Positions 45,216-54,447 of a DNA stretch of 64,000 nucleotides are shown here, one piece after another (the stretch's first letter is position 1; every line of letters begins with the position of its first letter). The position numbers and the translations under genes are program-made. The notes below the pieces were generated by a model. It searched no databases. It had not been told where the DNA came from and saw nothing but the letters and a program-made list of their open reading frames with translations. Origin of the DNA: Sphingobacterium sp. UT-1RO-CII-1 (GTDB taxonomy: Bacteria > Bacteroidota > Bacteroidia > Sphingobacteriales > Sphingobacteriaceae); assembly GCF_026711005.1 (NCBI RefSeq), contig NZ_JAPPVJ010000006.1, positions 124,001-188,000 of the forward strand. The letters run 5' to 3'.

Positions 45216-46184
45216 TTAAATTTTATCTCTTATTATAAGCTCTCGTCCAGGCATAGTCGCAGGCAACAACCCTGATTTTAGAACAATCCGTTGCCCTCTA
45301 TCACCGGTGACAAATGCTGAAAAACCAACACCTAACCCCATGTTAGGTTGATAATTCATTACATAAAATGTATGTCTTAAAGGGTACTTTTGTGTAGCTA
45401 TTGTTGATTGACTTGGTTTATAATATAAACCATCAGCGTGCTCTCCAACAGTGTTCCCAAGGCTCAAGATACGAATATTATTTTTATTTGAAAGGGAAGA
45501 TTTAAAATTCAAATATTCATTATATCCCAGCACACCTACTGCATGAGCATCTGCTTCAATAGCCTCCAAAAGCTCTTCGATTTCATTTACGCCATCTACA
45601 AAGTTTGAAGCGACTTTATCAATATTTCCTAAGTCCTTAAGCAATCGAAAGTGACTTGAGTTTATATTATGAAACACAAGTTTCTTACCAACAGCGCTTC
45701 CCTGCATTATTTTAAATACATCTTCTACTCTAACGCTTGTATCTTGGGAATTAGTATTATTTATAAGAACTATTGCATCAGACCATACAGGAAAGACACG
45801 AGGTACAATTCCTCTTTTTGTAAAAAAGCCTTCTTCTTCCTCATTCAATTTTCGAGCCAAAATGGCTACACCTGCTTTCTCGCTCAACAGATCTTGAACT
45901 GCCATTACCTCAGGTTTTGCAATAAGATTAACCTTCGCATTATAATAAGAAGATAAAAAAACCTCTTTTTGCTCCTCAGCCAAAGATAGACCAGCCTCAT
46001 CTACCAGTACATTCAAGGTGCCGACTAAAATATCTTCTTTAGACTGGGTTCTTGATGAATCTCCCTCTCCTACTTGCGAAGTCTCTTTTACAGCTGATCG
46101 CTGACAGCCAAAATTAAATGTGAACACCATTAAAATTAAGCATGAGCTATATAAAACTCGTTTATAATCTCCAAAAAATCTCAT
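45216..46184 (-). CDS. PstS-like substrate-binding lipoprotein
   Basis: The protein has a hydrophobic N-terminus ending FNFGC, a loose lipobox, so it is probably a lipoprotein. A PBP-like domain follows with TLNVLVDEAGLSLAEEQKEVF, a variable middle, ATQKYPLRHTFYVMNY and GFSAFVTGDRGQRIVLKSGLLP. The last two are typical of PstS-type phosphate-binding proteins. The open frame reaches 46226, but Met at 46184 gives a better signal peptide. No pst transporter genes are adjacent. Its presence inside a TonB operon suggests a TonB-linked rather than ABC-linked role; the ligand is unproven. Confidence 0.75.
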   Translation of the reverse strand: MRFFGDYKRVLYSSCLILMVFTFNFGCQRSAVKETSQVGEGDSSRTQSKEDILVGTLNVLVDEAGLSLAEEQKEVFLSSYYNAKVNLIAKPEVMAVQDLLSEKAGVAILARKLNEEEEGFFTKRGIVPRVFPVWSDAIVLINNTNSQDTSVRVEDVFKIMQGSAVGKKLVFHNINSSHFRLLKDLGNIDKVASNFVDGVNEIEELLEAIEADAHAVGVLGYNEYLNFKSSLSNKNNIRILSLGNTVGEHADGLYYKPSQSTIATQKYPLRHTFYVMNYQPNMGLGVGFSAFVTGDRGQRIVLKSGLLPATMPGRELIIRDKI

Positions 46185-46284
46185 GATCATTACTTTAATT
46201 ACTGATTTGTTCAACATAAAAAACACTTTTTTGACCTCTAACTTGACTTCTAATTTACTGTTATTTCTCTAAGCTTAATATCGC

Positions 46285-46515
46285 TTAACGCATAAAGTTT
46301 TTTTGCCACAGCCTTGCAAAACGCATGAAAGAATAGACAATAAGTAATATGCCAAAGAAATTTTTATAAGTGGGGTCTATTTCCAGGGGAAAATTATCCC
46401 AAAATATAATTATCATGCCTAATGAAAAATAAAAGGCAAACATGGCTAGGCCTAAAATGGACAGAAATCGCTGTGTTGGCGATTTCTGTCTAAAATTATT
46501 CTGATTATTTCTCAA
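46285..46515 (-). CDS. small two-helix membrane protein
   Basis: A 76-residue protein with a basic N-terminus (NNFRQKSPTQRF) and two hydrophobic helices (about 17-36 and 49-64). It lies 15 bp after tonB on the same strand. Similar small proteins accompany TonB operons in this phylum. Function unknown; it may stabilise the ExbBD-TonB complex. Confidence 0.7.
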   Translation of the reverse strand: MRNNQNNFRQKSPTQRFLSILGLAMFAFYFSLGMIIIFWDNFPLEIDPTYKNFFGILLIVYSFMRFARLWQKNFMR

Positions 46516-46530
46516 ACCATTGAATTTATA

Positions 46531-47406
46531 CTATTGCTGAAGGTTCAAAGTCATTGGTAACTGATAGTTTACACGAACCTTTCTACCGTTCTGTACACCA
46601 GGTTTCCAAGGCTTAGCCTTCTTCAATACGTTAACCAACGCTTGTCCTGTTCCGTAGGATAAATCTTTTACGATTTTAATATCCGTAAGGCTTCCATCAC
46701 GTTCCACAACGAATGAAACAACAATTTGTCCTTTAACACCAGCATCGATAGCTCCTTGCGGATACTGATACTGATTCTGCACCCAAGTACGGAATGCATT
46801 AATACCTCCAACTGGATCAGGTGGTATCTCCACAGAGTTAAACACTTTATCGAGATCCGCATTGCCATCAGGATCACCAGTTAAGCTTCCTGTAATTTGA
46901 CCTTCTACTTTTTTAGGTCCAATTTCTCCACTAGCAATACTTGTTGCTTTACCTGTACCTTTTAACGTGATACGAGCTGGAGAAGCTTTTTCTTTAAACT
47001 CTTCCTGAGAAGCGATCTCCTCTGTTACTTGATTCTGAGGCACTACCTTAGGTTCAGGGAACCTTACAACATCCTCAGCCGGGGGATCTTGCGCGATCCG
47101 TTGTGGCGGTTCTTCTATCGGAAGTGGCTCTTCTTCTTCTTTTTCAGGCTCTGGAATTTCCAAATCCTCAAGAGTTACTTCCGTAATTACCGGAGCTTCC
47201 TCTATTGGCTTGTCTGGAAAGACCTTGATGTTAAACACCTTTGGAGCGCTAAAAAGAAATACAGCTGATGCTACTAGAACAAGTCCGGTATTGGTAGCCT
47301 TAGGCGCAAACTTACGTAAGTCATAGGCACCATATTCCCTGTTTCTATTCGCAAAAACGACATCGAGCCATTCTTTCTTGAATATATCTAATTTAGATCC
47401 AAACAT
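46531..47406 (-). CDS. tonB: energy transducer TonB
   Basis: A 291-residue protein that couples proton-motive force to outer-membrane receptors. The cytoplasmic start FKKEWLDVVFANRNREYGAY is the Bacteroidota type, then one helix (about 40-55). A proline/glutamate-rich spacer follows (EIPEPEKEEEEPLPIEEPP), then the C-terminal TonB domain (about 205-291) with YPQGAIDAGVKGQIVVSFVV and AKPWKPGVQNG. It follows the two exbD genes. Confidence 0.95.
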   Translation of the reverse strand: MFGSKLDIFKKEWLDVVFANRNREYGAYDLRKFAPKATNTGLVLVASAVFLFSAPKVFNIKVFPDKPIEEAPVITEVTLEDLEIPEPEKEEEEPLPIEEPPQRIAQDPPAEDVVRFPEPKVVPQNQVTEEIASQEEFKEKASPARITLKGTGKATSIASGEIGPKKVEGQITGSLTGDPDGNADLDKVFNSVEIPPDPVGGINAFRTWVQNQYQYPQGAIDAGVKGQIVVSFVVERDGSLTDIKIVKDLSYGTGQALVNVLKKAKPWKPGVQNGRKVRVNYQLPMTLNLQQ

Positions 47407-47427
47407 ATACTAATAAATATTGTGCGA

Positions 47428-47976
47428 TTAATCGTTATACAAATTTTCGCCTTTTAACACTTCTATTTCGTCGTCGTTGATCTTTGAAATCGTATAACGT
47501 TTGACATCTGTAATTTTCATTTCGTCAAGTATATCCACCAAATTATGGTGAACAGATTTATCGCTAGGTCTGATTACAACGATCAAGTCTTTACCTCCAC
47601 TGCGCGCAGGAACCTCTTTTTGCATTTTAAGGAGTACTTCACGAATACCTTCTTTACCATACTCCACAGTTGCTGGAGCATAAATAGGGTTCGCTAGCTG
47701 CCCGTAATACCAAGAGATTTTGTTGTCGGACCCCAATAAAAGTGTAATAGAACGAGTGTCAGCGATTTCCACATTATCTGTTGCATCTACTTTATTTTTA
47801 TCAGGCCACGCAACGTCCATCGCTTGCGGCTTATTCAACGAGGTTGTCAACATGAAAAAGGTAATCAAGAGGAACGCTAGATCCACCATGGCTGTCAAAT
47901 CGACGCTACCACCATTTTTCTTAGACCTTACTTTCCCGCCTTTTGCTTTTCCACTATCTTGATTTAATTCTGCCAT
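47428..47976 (-). CDS. exbD: biopolymer transport protein ExbD (second copy)
   Basis: A 182-residue protein: basic N-terminus, then one helix with the proton-carrying Asp (SVDLTAMVDLAFLLITFFML), then a periplasmic domain. It partners ExbB and TonB. It differs strongly from the adjacent ExbD, so the pair probably forms a heterodimer or serves different complexes. Confidence 0.93.
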   Translation of the reverse strand: MAELNQDSGKAKGGKVRSKKNGGSVDLTAMVDLAFLLITFFMLTTSLNKPQAMDVAWPDKNKVDATDNVEIADTRSITLLLGSDNKISWYYGQLANPIYAPATVEYGKEGIREVLLKMQKEVPARSGGKDLIVVIRPSDKSVHHNLVDILDEMKITDVKRYTISKINDDEIEVLKGENLYND

Positions 47977-47996
47977 TTTCTTTGTACTATTTTAAA

Positions 47997-48650
47997 TTAA
48001 TCGTCCGCGCCTCTTAACCCTGTTACAAAACTAAACTTGTTTTGTTTCTGATTACGTAACGTTTCGATAATTAAATAAACGGTTGGATATTTCTCATCGG
48101 CATTTGCTTTGATAGCTACTTTCATCGGTCCTGGATCAACGAAGTCTTTCTCTCCGTCTCTTGATCTATTGTACTCAATTGTAGCTTTTCTTGCTTCCTG
48201 GACCCATGAATACAACTCATTCGTTGCAGTTTCCGTACTATCTACAGGAATACCCACTTGAAGATCGACCGTTCTTTTATCATTTTCTAGTGAAAGCAAC
48301 TGACGCAAGTTTTTCATTGGAACTCCAAACTCGTCCAATTGTCTAAACTTCTCATATTCTTCTGCTGAAAAACCAACTCCATACTTAGCTGACATATTTT
48401 TCAAAGTAAGCTCCCGTACAGTGGGGTTCTTTACAGAGAAAAACACTTTGCCGCCGGCTACCGAAATGACACCTAAATTGTCATCAGGTAATTTATCCTG
48501 CGTAGTAGAAGCTGGTGTATCAACCTCCAAAACTTCAGGCTGGCGAGCTGTCGCTGTTAAAACGAAGAACGTAAGAAGCAAGAATGATACGTCACACATC
48601 GCCGTCATGTCGATGGTGGTACTGGCTCTTTTTACTTTTGCTTTACCCAT
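47997..48650 (-). CDS. exbD: biopolymer transport protein ExbD (first copy)
   Basis: A 217-residue ExbD with the helix TTIDMTAMCDVSFLLLTFFVL including the conserved Asp. The longer periplasmic part contains DKRTVDLQVGIPVDST and ends PTVYLIIETLRNQKQNKFSFVTGL. Twenty bases precede the second exbD. Confidence 0.93.
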   Translation of the reverse strand: MGKAKVKRASTTIDMTAMCDVSFLLLTFFVLTATARQPEVLEVDTPASTTQDKLPDDNLGVISVAGGKVFFSVKNPTVRELTLKNMSAKYGVGFSAEEYEKFRQLDEFGVPMKNLRQLLSLENDKRTVDLQVGIPVDSTETATNELYSWVQEARKATIEYNRSRDGEKDFVDPGPMKVAIKANADEKYPTVYLIIETLRNQKQNKFSFVTGLRGADD

Positions 48651-48749
48651 TTCTCTTTACTTCCTTAATTAACAATTCTTATTCTCTTTCTTTAAAGATG
48701 CAGTAACTATAAATTTTCCATAAAAAATTTAAAACTGCACCCAAATCTC

Positions 48750-49580
48750 TTACTTGTGGTTTGCAGCGTACGTTTGTACGATAGAGAAACCAGCTTCGTC
48801 GATTGAATAAGTTAAGTTGTCAATTTTAGCTGTTAAGATATTATATAAAACAATTGCAAATGTAGATGTAGCAATACCTGTAGCCGTATTAATTAAGGCC
48901 TCAGAAATACCGTTTGCTAATTTAGCCGAGTCAGGAGTACCTCCAGTTGCTAAAGCCGAGAAAGCTTTAATCATACCTGTTACTGTACCTAATAGACCTG
49001 TCAACGTACCGATAGATACTAATGTTGCAAGAACGTTCATGTTTTTCTCTAACATTGGCATCTCTAATGCAGTTGTCTCTTCGATTTCTTTCTGAATAGC
49101 AATTACAGACTTTTCTGAATCTAAGTTCGTATTAGCAGAAACATCTTTGTATTTTAACAATCCAGACTTCACAACATTTGCTACAGATCCTTTTTGTTTA
49201 TCACACTCAGCGATAGCTGAATCAATATTACCTGCATTAATTAAAGACTGAATTTTTCTCACGAAGTTACCCACGTTACCAGTACCCGATGCTCTATTGA
49301 TTACGATAAAACGTTCGATAGCGAAAACGAAAACCATTAAGAATAATCCTAATAAAACTGGAACTACATATCCAGCGTGGTAAACCATACCTGCATAGTT
49401 ACCCGGTACCGGTTGATTTTCACGATTTCCATCGATAAAGTTTGATGGGTTACCCATAACAAACTCATAAACAAGATAGCCAATTACAAAACAAATGATA
49501 ATTGCTAAACTCGCAAATAAATTACTTGAATTTCCGCCTTCTTTCTTAGCAGTCGTAGTAGTTTTTGGTGCGTTTGCCAT
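48750..49580 (-). CDS. exbB: MotA/TolQ/ExbB proton channel protein
   Basis: A 276-residue inner-membrane protein forming the ExbB pentamer. Helices lie near 22-42 and 66-85, with the channel helices later (NMNVLATLVSIGTLTGLLGTVTGMIKAF and the NTATGIATSTFAIVLYNILT helix with the conserved Thr). First gene of the operon. Confidence 0.94.
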   Translation of the reverse strand: MANAPKTTTTAKKEGGNSSNLFASLAIIICFVIGYLVYEFVMGNPSNFIDGNRENQPVPGNYAGMVYHAGYVVPVLLGLFLMVFVFAIERFIVINRASGTGNVGNFVRKIQSLINAGNIDSAIAECDKQKGSVANVVKSGLLKYKDVSANTNLDSEKSVIAIQKEIEETTALEMPMLEKNMNVLATLVSIGTLTGLLGTVTGMIKAFSALATGGTPDSAKLANGISEALINTATGIATSTFAIVLYNILTAKIDNLTYSIDEAGFSIVQTYAANHK

Positions 49581-50014
49581 TTTTACTAATTTTTAGATTT
49601 TTACTGTTGTTTATTATTTATGTTTAATTCAATTCTTGCAATTCAATAGCTTATATTTTGCAGCCTTGCAAAACAAATATACTATTTTGTATTAAAAATA
49701 AAACTTTGTTCGCATTAATTTACATCACTGTCAAATGAGCCTAATATTAGTGAACCATCAGCGGTTTCCATTCCTTTCTAATATTTCAATTACCATTGTT
49801 TGCCCACTTACTTAACGCCATATATTTTACAATGAAAACCATTTTTTTTGGTTTATGCAAATTAAAAAATTATTAATTCATAAAAATAAGTAAGCGTTCA
49901 CTCACCCAGGAGCGACCTTTTCATAAAAAAAAAGAAGTTCTCCTAACTAGCATTATTCCGCGTTCTATCCCGTTCAAACTTTGGCAACCATACTTTTTCA
50001 AACACTGTAAAACA
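49581..50014. other. 434-bp intergenic region upstream of exbB
   Basis: It contains the probable exbB promoter near 49674 and AT-rich sequence. No gene, repeat or convincing terminator for the upstream yciH gene is seen. Confidence 0.6.
49674..49681 (-). promoter_or_regulatory. -7 promoter element of the exb-tonB operon
   Basis: The minus strand reads TATATTTG, an exact TAnnTTTG match, about 94 bp upstream of the exbB start. No clear -33 element is seen. Confidence 0.45.
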
Positions 50015-50365
50015 CTAACCGCCAACTAATTTTACTTGATATCCATCCGTAATTAACATCTCAGAAATTTTAATCTTAAAATCTCCTTGAATCAATATCT
50101 CACCATCTTTAGCTGCCCCACCGACGCCACACTTCTGCTTGAGTTTCTTTGCTAAATCATTTAAGTCTTCCTCTCTTCCTACAAAGCCTTGAACAATTGT
50201 AACAATTTTTCCTTTACGAGATTTACGATCCAAAAGTACCTTTAGCTTTTGTTTCGAGGGAGCTAAAGTTTCTTCTTCTATATTGGAATCAGCTTCCTGG
50301 TATTCAAAATCATTTGCGGTAGAATAAACTACACCTTCGAATCGTTGCTTTTTTTGTTTTGCCAT
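50015..50365 (-). CDS. translation initiation factor SUI1/YciH family
   Basis: A 116-residue protein with an eIF1/SUI1 domain from about 45 to the end: RKGKIVTIVQGFVGREEDLNDLAKKLKQ, then GVGGAAKDGEILIQGD. Bacterial YciH-type proteins bind the 30S subunit and affect start-codon selection. It lies 4 bp after the lipid kinase gene. Confidence 0.92.
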   Translation of the reverse strand: MAKQKKQRFEGVVYSTANDFEYQEADSNIEEETLAPSKQKLKVLLDRKSRKGKIVTIVQGFVGREEDLNDLAKKLKQKCGVGGAAKDGEILIQGDFKIKISEMLITDGYQVKLVGG

Positions 50366-50369
50366 AAGT

Positions 50370-51260
50370 TTAACAGATTATTTTCAAAGATTTGTGTTGA
50401 ATACCGATATTAAGCTCTAAGCCCATTTCTAAAGGCTCTCCATCAACATGTACAGGCCCCTGATCTTTGCGGATAATAGTAATATCTTTACCTGGAATAA
50501 TTTCCACATAATCGCTTTGATCTGCACTTTTAGTAAAAAGGTGAAATATCATCTTTGGGAGTAAATATAAAGGAAACTTATCAACAATACATACATCGAG
50601 TATCCCATCATTAATCGAAGCTTGAGGCGCAATATAAGCATGATTACCATACTGCGGCGAATTGGCAACACTAATCATAAATGCTTCTTTCTCAAAACGC
50701 CTACCATCTATGATAAGGGTGTAATGACTAGGCTTAAATTTGCCAAGGACATTAATGGCAGACCTCAGGTAGCCTATGGGCCCCCGAATGGATTCATTCG
50801 CAAAGTGATCACTAACCGAAGCATCAAAACCTAAACCTGCCATATTAAAGAAACTACGCCCGTTAATCTCGCCTGTATCAACTTCTACTGTTTCGAACCT
50901 ATTGATACGTCTTATAGCAGCAGACTCATTTAAGGGAATACCTAGATAAAGAGCCAAACCATTACCTGAACCCTCAGGGATAATTCCTAAAGGCATACCT
51001 GTGCCTAAAATGGCAGATCCGAGTTCGTTAATTGTACCATCTCCCCCGACAGCTATAACAGCATCATATCCTTCCTCAACCGCCAACTTGCCAAGCTCAT
51101 ATGCGTGATTAGCATGATTGGTTATCTTAAAAGTTGGATCGAACTTTTCGAGATCCAAAACTTCCAATACCTGCTTATTAAATGCGGTTTTTTTCTTCCC
51201 CCCTGAAATCGGGTTTATTACAAATAATATTCGCTTACGTTGCTGCATATACCTCTCCAT
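50370..51260 (-). CDS. YegS/DgkB-type lipid (diacylglycerol) kinase
   Basis: A DAGK-catalytic-domain kinase: RKRILFVINPISGGKKK, then VIAVGGDGTINELGSAI with the ATP-binding GGDGT, then LGIIPEGSGNGLALYLGI, and a C-terminal PVHVDGEPLEMG. The open frame begins at 51323, but the first 21 residues look non-native. Starts at 51260 (MERYMQQRK) or 51248 place the Met just before the kinase fold. It should phosphorylate diacylglycerol or a related lipid at the membrane. Confidence 0.9.
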   Translation of the reverse strand: MERYMQQRKRILFVINPISGGKKKTAFNKQVLEVLDLEKFDPTFKITNHANHAYELGKLAVEEGYDAVIAVGGDGTINELGSAILGTGMPLGIIPEGSGNGLALYLGIPLNESAAIRRINRFETVEVDTGEINGRSFFNMAGLGFDASVSDHFANESIRGPIGYLRSAINVLGKFKPSHYTLIIDGRRFEKEAFMISVANSPQYGNHAYIAPQASINDGILDVCIVDKFPLYLLPKMIFHLFTKSADQSDYVEIIPGKDITIIRKDQGPVHVDGEPLEMGLELNIGIQHKSLKIIC

Positions 51261-51405
51261 GTTTCGGTTATCAAAGATATATAAATCCTTTATATAACGA
51301 ATAAACCCTATTTGGCTTTTCACACCGCTCCTTTAATTAAAATAAACATATAAGATGCTTTTCTGCCTTATATCACAAATACTTTTAAATATTCAGAAAG
51401 AGTAG

Positions 51406-51413
51406 TATTTTTG
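51406..51413 (+). promoter_or_regulatory. -7 promoter element for metK
   Basis: TATTTTTG fits TAnnTTTG exactly. Transcription would start near 51420, only about 10 nt before the structured leader described below, and leaves a leader of about 280 nt. Confidence 0.45.
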
Positions 51414-51429
51414 TGCACGAAAATGTGGA

Positions 51430-51502
51430 TTGATTTGCGCGCTGTATATAAACAAGATATACAGAAAGAGATTGCAACCACAGTAAAAAAGTGCTAAATC
51501 AA
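51430..51502 (+). promoter_or_regulatory. structured 5' leader of metK, candidate SAM-responsive RNA
   Basis: Seven-base arms TTGATTT (51430-51436) and AAATCAA (51496-51502) can close a helix. Inside it is a perfect 8-bp hairpin, CTGTATAT (51442-51449) with ATATACAG (51457-51464). After it come GCAACC (51474-51479) and GTGCTAAATC (51491-51500). The last two words recall the GCAACC...GGTGCTAAATCC part of SAM-I family aptamers, but the GAGGGA kink-turn half is missing. The call rests on structure, placement before the SAM synthetase gene and the promoter position. Confidence 0.35.
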
Positions 51503-51701
51503 GACTTTGTTTTTCCACTTCCATTTACCGGCAAGCTCTTTTATGACATCTATTTCATATGCTGTACAGTTAATTACTGAGCTTATGCGCTCGGTTTATT
51601 TAAAAAACATATCCATATTGCTTTCATGTTTTCAAAAACTCTACTGCCTTTTAGTGATTGTAAAGGGCATGAAGATTTATTTAAAATAAAAAAACGCTTA
51701 A

Positions 51702-52958
51702 ATGGCATACTTATTTACTTCAGAATCGGTCTCGGAAGGACATCCAGACAAAATTGCAGATCAAATATCTGATGCTCTGATAGATAACTTTTTAGCTTGG
51801 GACGAAGATGCGCGAGTAGCTATTGAAACCTTGGTCACAACCGGACAGGTAGTACTGGCAGGAGAGGTGAAATCAAAAATATATTTAGACGTTCAAAAAA
51901 TTACAAGAGCAGTAATTGAAAAAATTGGCTATACAAAGTCAGAATATATGTTCGAAGCAAACTCTTGTGGAGTACTATCCGCTATACACGAACAATCTGC
52001 AGATATTAATCAAGGTGTAGATCGTCAAAACAAAGAAGATCAGGGGGCAGGAGATCAAGGTATCATGTTTGGTTATGCAAACAATGAGACAGAAAATTTT
52101 ATGCCACTTGCTCTAGACCTATCACACCGCTTACTCTATGAATTAGCCGCTTTAAGGCATGAGGGCACAGAAATAAAATACTTAAGACCTGATGCAAAAT
52201 CTCAGGTAACACTGGAATATAATGATGAGCACAAACCAGTACGCATAGATACTATCGTTATTTCAACCCAACATGATGACTTTGATACAGAAGAAATTAT
52301 GCTCTCTAAGATAACAGAAGACATTAAAAGGATTCTTATTCCACGTGTTAAAGCGCAGTTAAAACCTGAACTACAGAAACTATTTAATGACGACATTAAG
52401 TTTCATGTGAATCCAACCGGAAAGTTCGTTATTGGAGGCCCTCATGGCGATACAGGTTTGACAGGGAGAAAAATCATTGTAGATACATACGGAGGCAAAG
52501 GTGCACATGGAGGAGGAGCTTTCTCAGGGAAAGACCCTTCCAAAGTCGATAGATCTGCGGCTTATGCAACAAGGCACATTGCTAAAAATCTTGTTGCAGC
52601 GGGTATAGCAGATGAGATATTAGTGCAAATATCCTATGCTATAGGTGTAAAAGACCCAATGGGTATATATGTCAACACCTATGGTACTTCTAAAGTAAAA
52701 GAAACAGATGCCGAAATAGCACAACGAATAAGCGGATTATTTGATATGACACCCTACGGAATAGAAACCCGCCTAGGTTTAAGAAATCCCATTTATTCCG
52801 AGACAGCGGCTTATGGACATATGGGAAGAACACCCAAAACAGTTACAAAAACATTTGAAAGCTCCAATGGAGAACAAAAAACTCTCACGGTGGATTTGTT
52901 TACATGGGAAAAGCTTGATTATGTTGATAAAATAAAAGAAGCTTTTGGTATTCAATAA
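51702..52958 (+). CDS. metK: S-adenosylmethionine synthase
   Basis: A 418-residue enzyme making SAM from methionine and ATP. It shows [54 protein letters not shown] and [19 protein letters not shown], the universal MetK motifs. It stands alone on the plus strand with a long leader (see 51430-51502). Confidence 0.98.
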   Translation: MAYLFTSESVSEGHPDKIADQISDALIDNFLAWDEDARVAIETLVTTGQVVLAGEVKSKIYLDVQKITRAVIEKIGYTKSEYMFEANSCGVLSAIHEQSADINQGVDRQNKEDQGAGDQGIMFGYANNETENFMPLALDLSHRLLYELAALRHEGTEIKYLRPDAKSQVTLEYNDEHKPVRIDTIVISTQHDDFDTEEIMLSKITEDIKRILIPRVKAQLKPELQKLFNDDIKFHVNPTGKFVIGGPHGDTGLTGRKIIVDTYGGKGAHGGGAFSGKDPSKVDRSAAYATRHIAKNLVAAGIADEILVQISYAIGVKDPMGIYVNTYGTSKVKETDAEIAQRISGLFDMTPYGIETRLGLRNPIYSETAAYGHMGRTPKTVTKTFESSNGEQKTLTVDLFTWEKLDYVDKIKEAFGIQ

Positions 52959-52970
52959 TTTCTTTATAAT

Positions 52971-53022
52971 AGCTTCCATCTGTTGACTTTTTAAATATAT
53001 AATTAATCAACAGATGGAAGTT
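52971..53022. terminator. 14-bp perfect inverted repeat after metK, possible terminator
   Basis: CTTCCATCTGTTGA (52973-52986) and its exact reverse complement (53007-53020) flank a 20-nt AT-rich loop. It lies 14 bp past the metK stop. The long loop and short T run (TTT) make it an unusual terminator; transcript 3'-end protection is another option. Confidence 0.5.
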
Positions 53023-53307
53023 TCAGCATACCTCTCTATAAATAAAACGCACCCCATTTCACTTCTCCATTCTAAACCTGCCCCACTACCTATAAACTAG
53101 AGCATTTTGTTTCACTGGTTTTGTTTTTTATTATAAAACACCTATTTTAGGATATAATTACGACGCTAGCCAACTCGTTTATGAAAAACCTATGTATTAC
53201 AAACACTGATAATTGCAAAATGATTTGCTCATCATTTGTTTAAAAGTATATTTATACACTAATTCCAGGATACTTTATACCCAATTAAAAAACAAAATAA
53301 AACACAT
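53023..53307. other. intergenic region between metK hairpin and membrane protein gene
   Basis: AT-rich sequence with no open frame, repeat or certain promoter. Confidence 0.5.
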
Positions 53308-54417
53308 ATGACTACTCAGCCAAAAAACACAATGCGTATCGTTTCGTTAGATGTTATGAGAGGCCTAATTATGTTATTACTAGCAGCAGAAAGCACACGT
53401 TTATACAGACATCTTTATAATGGATTTCCAGATGGGTTAGCACATGAGATAGTAAAACAATTCACCCACCATAAATGGCATGGTTTATATTTTTGGGATC
53501 TTGTACAACCGGCTTTTATGCTAATAGCTGGATCAGCTATGTACATATCCTATTCTAGTAAACTACAAAAAGGCATAACATGGGAAAAGAACTTAAAGCA
53601 TATTTTAAGTCGTTGCCTTAAATTATTTATTGCAGGAGTAGCTCTGCATTGTATATATTCTGGAAAATTGGTTTTTGAACTTTGGAATGTATTAACTCAA
53701 CTAGCTTTTACAACCCTCATAGCTTATCTTATCATTCAGTGGAAGCCTAGTGTTCAAATAGCCTTTTCATTAGCCCTTCTTATCCTAACCGAATTACTTT
53801 ACCGCTATACAAATATCCCTGGTTTTGATCAAGCCTTCATTAATCAACATAATTTCGGAAATTATGTTGACCTTAAAATAATGGGTGTTATAAACTCGGG
53901 AGGTTGGGTTGCTATCAACATTATCCCAACAGCGGCACACACAATATGGGGAAGCTTAGCCGGCAGATTGCTTATTGCAAACAAAACGCAATTGAAAAAA
54001 ATATATTATTTAGCATTATATGGAGTAGTTTTATTAATAGCGGGCTATACATTGGACTTAAGCAACATCACACCTATAATAAAAAGAATAAGCACATCTT
54101 CTTTCGTACTCGTATCAGGAGGTTATGTATTATTGATCATGGCCATGCTTAGCTATATTGTAGACGTAAAGAAACAATCTAAGTATAGCTGGGTATTGAC
54201 GGTCATTGGGATGAATGCTATATTTATATATCTATTCTTTGAAACTGTCGGAAAACAATGGTTCAATCAAACGATAGAAATATTTATTGCCGGAGGCTTA
54301 TCCTTTGTAGGAATAAGCGGACTACTAAGTCAACTCATTGTTTCGATTACAACATTATTTGCGTTATGGTATCTGTGTTATTGGCTTTATAAAAGAAAAA
54401 TATTTTTTAAAATCTAG
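53308..54417 (+). CDS. HGSNAT-like/DUF5009 multi-pass membrane protein
   Basis: A 369-residue protein with about ten hydrophobic helices. The start MRIVSLDVMRGLIMLLLAAES and FWDLVQPAFMLIAGSAM match the DUF5009/COG4299 group, which includes bacterial relatives of heparan-alpha-glucosaminide N-acetyltransferase. These move an acetyl group across the membrane onto a sugar amine; that activity is inferred only from family. No polysaccharide-lyase or glycosidase neighbours support a substrate. Convergent with trmB. Confidence 0.8.
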   Translation: MTTQPKNTMRIVSLDVMRGLIMLLLAAESTRLYRHLYNGFPDGLAHEIVKQFTHHKWHGLYFWDLVQPAFMLIAGSAMYISYSSKLQKGITWEKNLKHILSRCLKLFIAGVALHCIYSGKLVFELWNVLTQLAFTTLIAYLIIQWKPSVQIAFSLALLILTELLYRYTNIPGFDQAFINQHNFGNYVDLKIMGVINSGGWVAINIIPTAAHTIWGSLAGRLLIANKTQLKKIYYLALYGVVLLIAGYTLDLSNITPIIKRISTSSFVLVSGGYVLLIMAMLSYIVDVKKQSKYSWVLTVIGMNAIFIYLFFETVGKQWFNQTIEIFIAGGLSFVGISGLLSQLIVSITTLFALWYLCYWLYKRKIFFKI

Positions 54418-54447
54418 TAACGGAAATTAGTCATCAACGTAGTTACA

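Noticed and set aside
51430-51502. Calling the metK leader a standard SAM-I or SAM-II riboswitch
   Set aside because: The GAGGGA segment and kink-turn of SAM-I are missing and the layout does not match the SAM-II pseudoknot; kept only as a candidate structured leader.
51507-51689. 60-codon frame upstream of metK
   Set aside because: It lies in the leader, resembles no family, and has no supporting signal.
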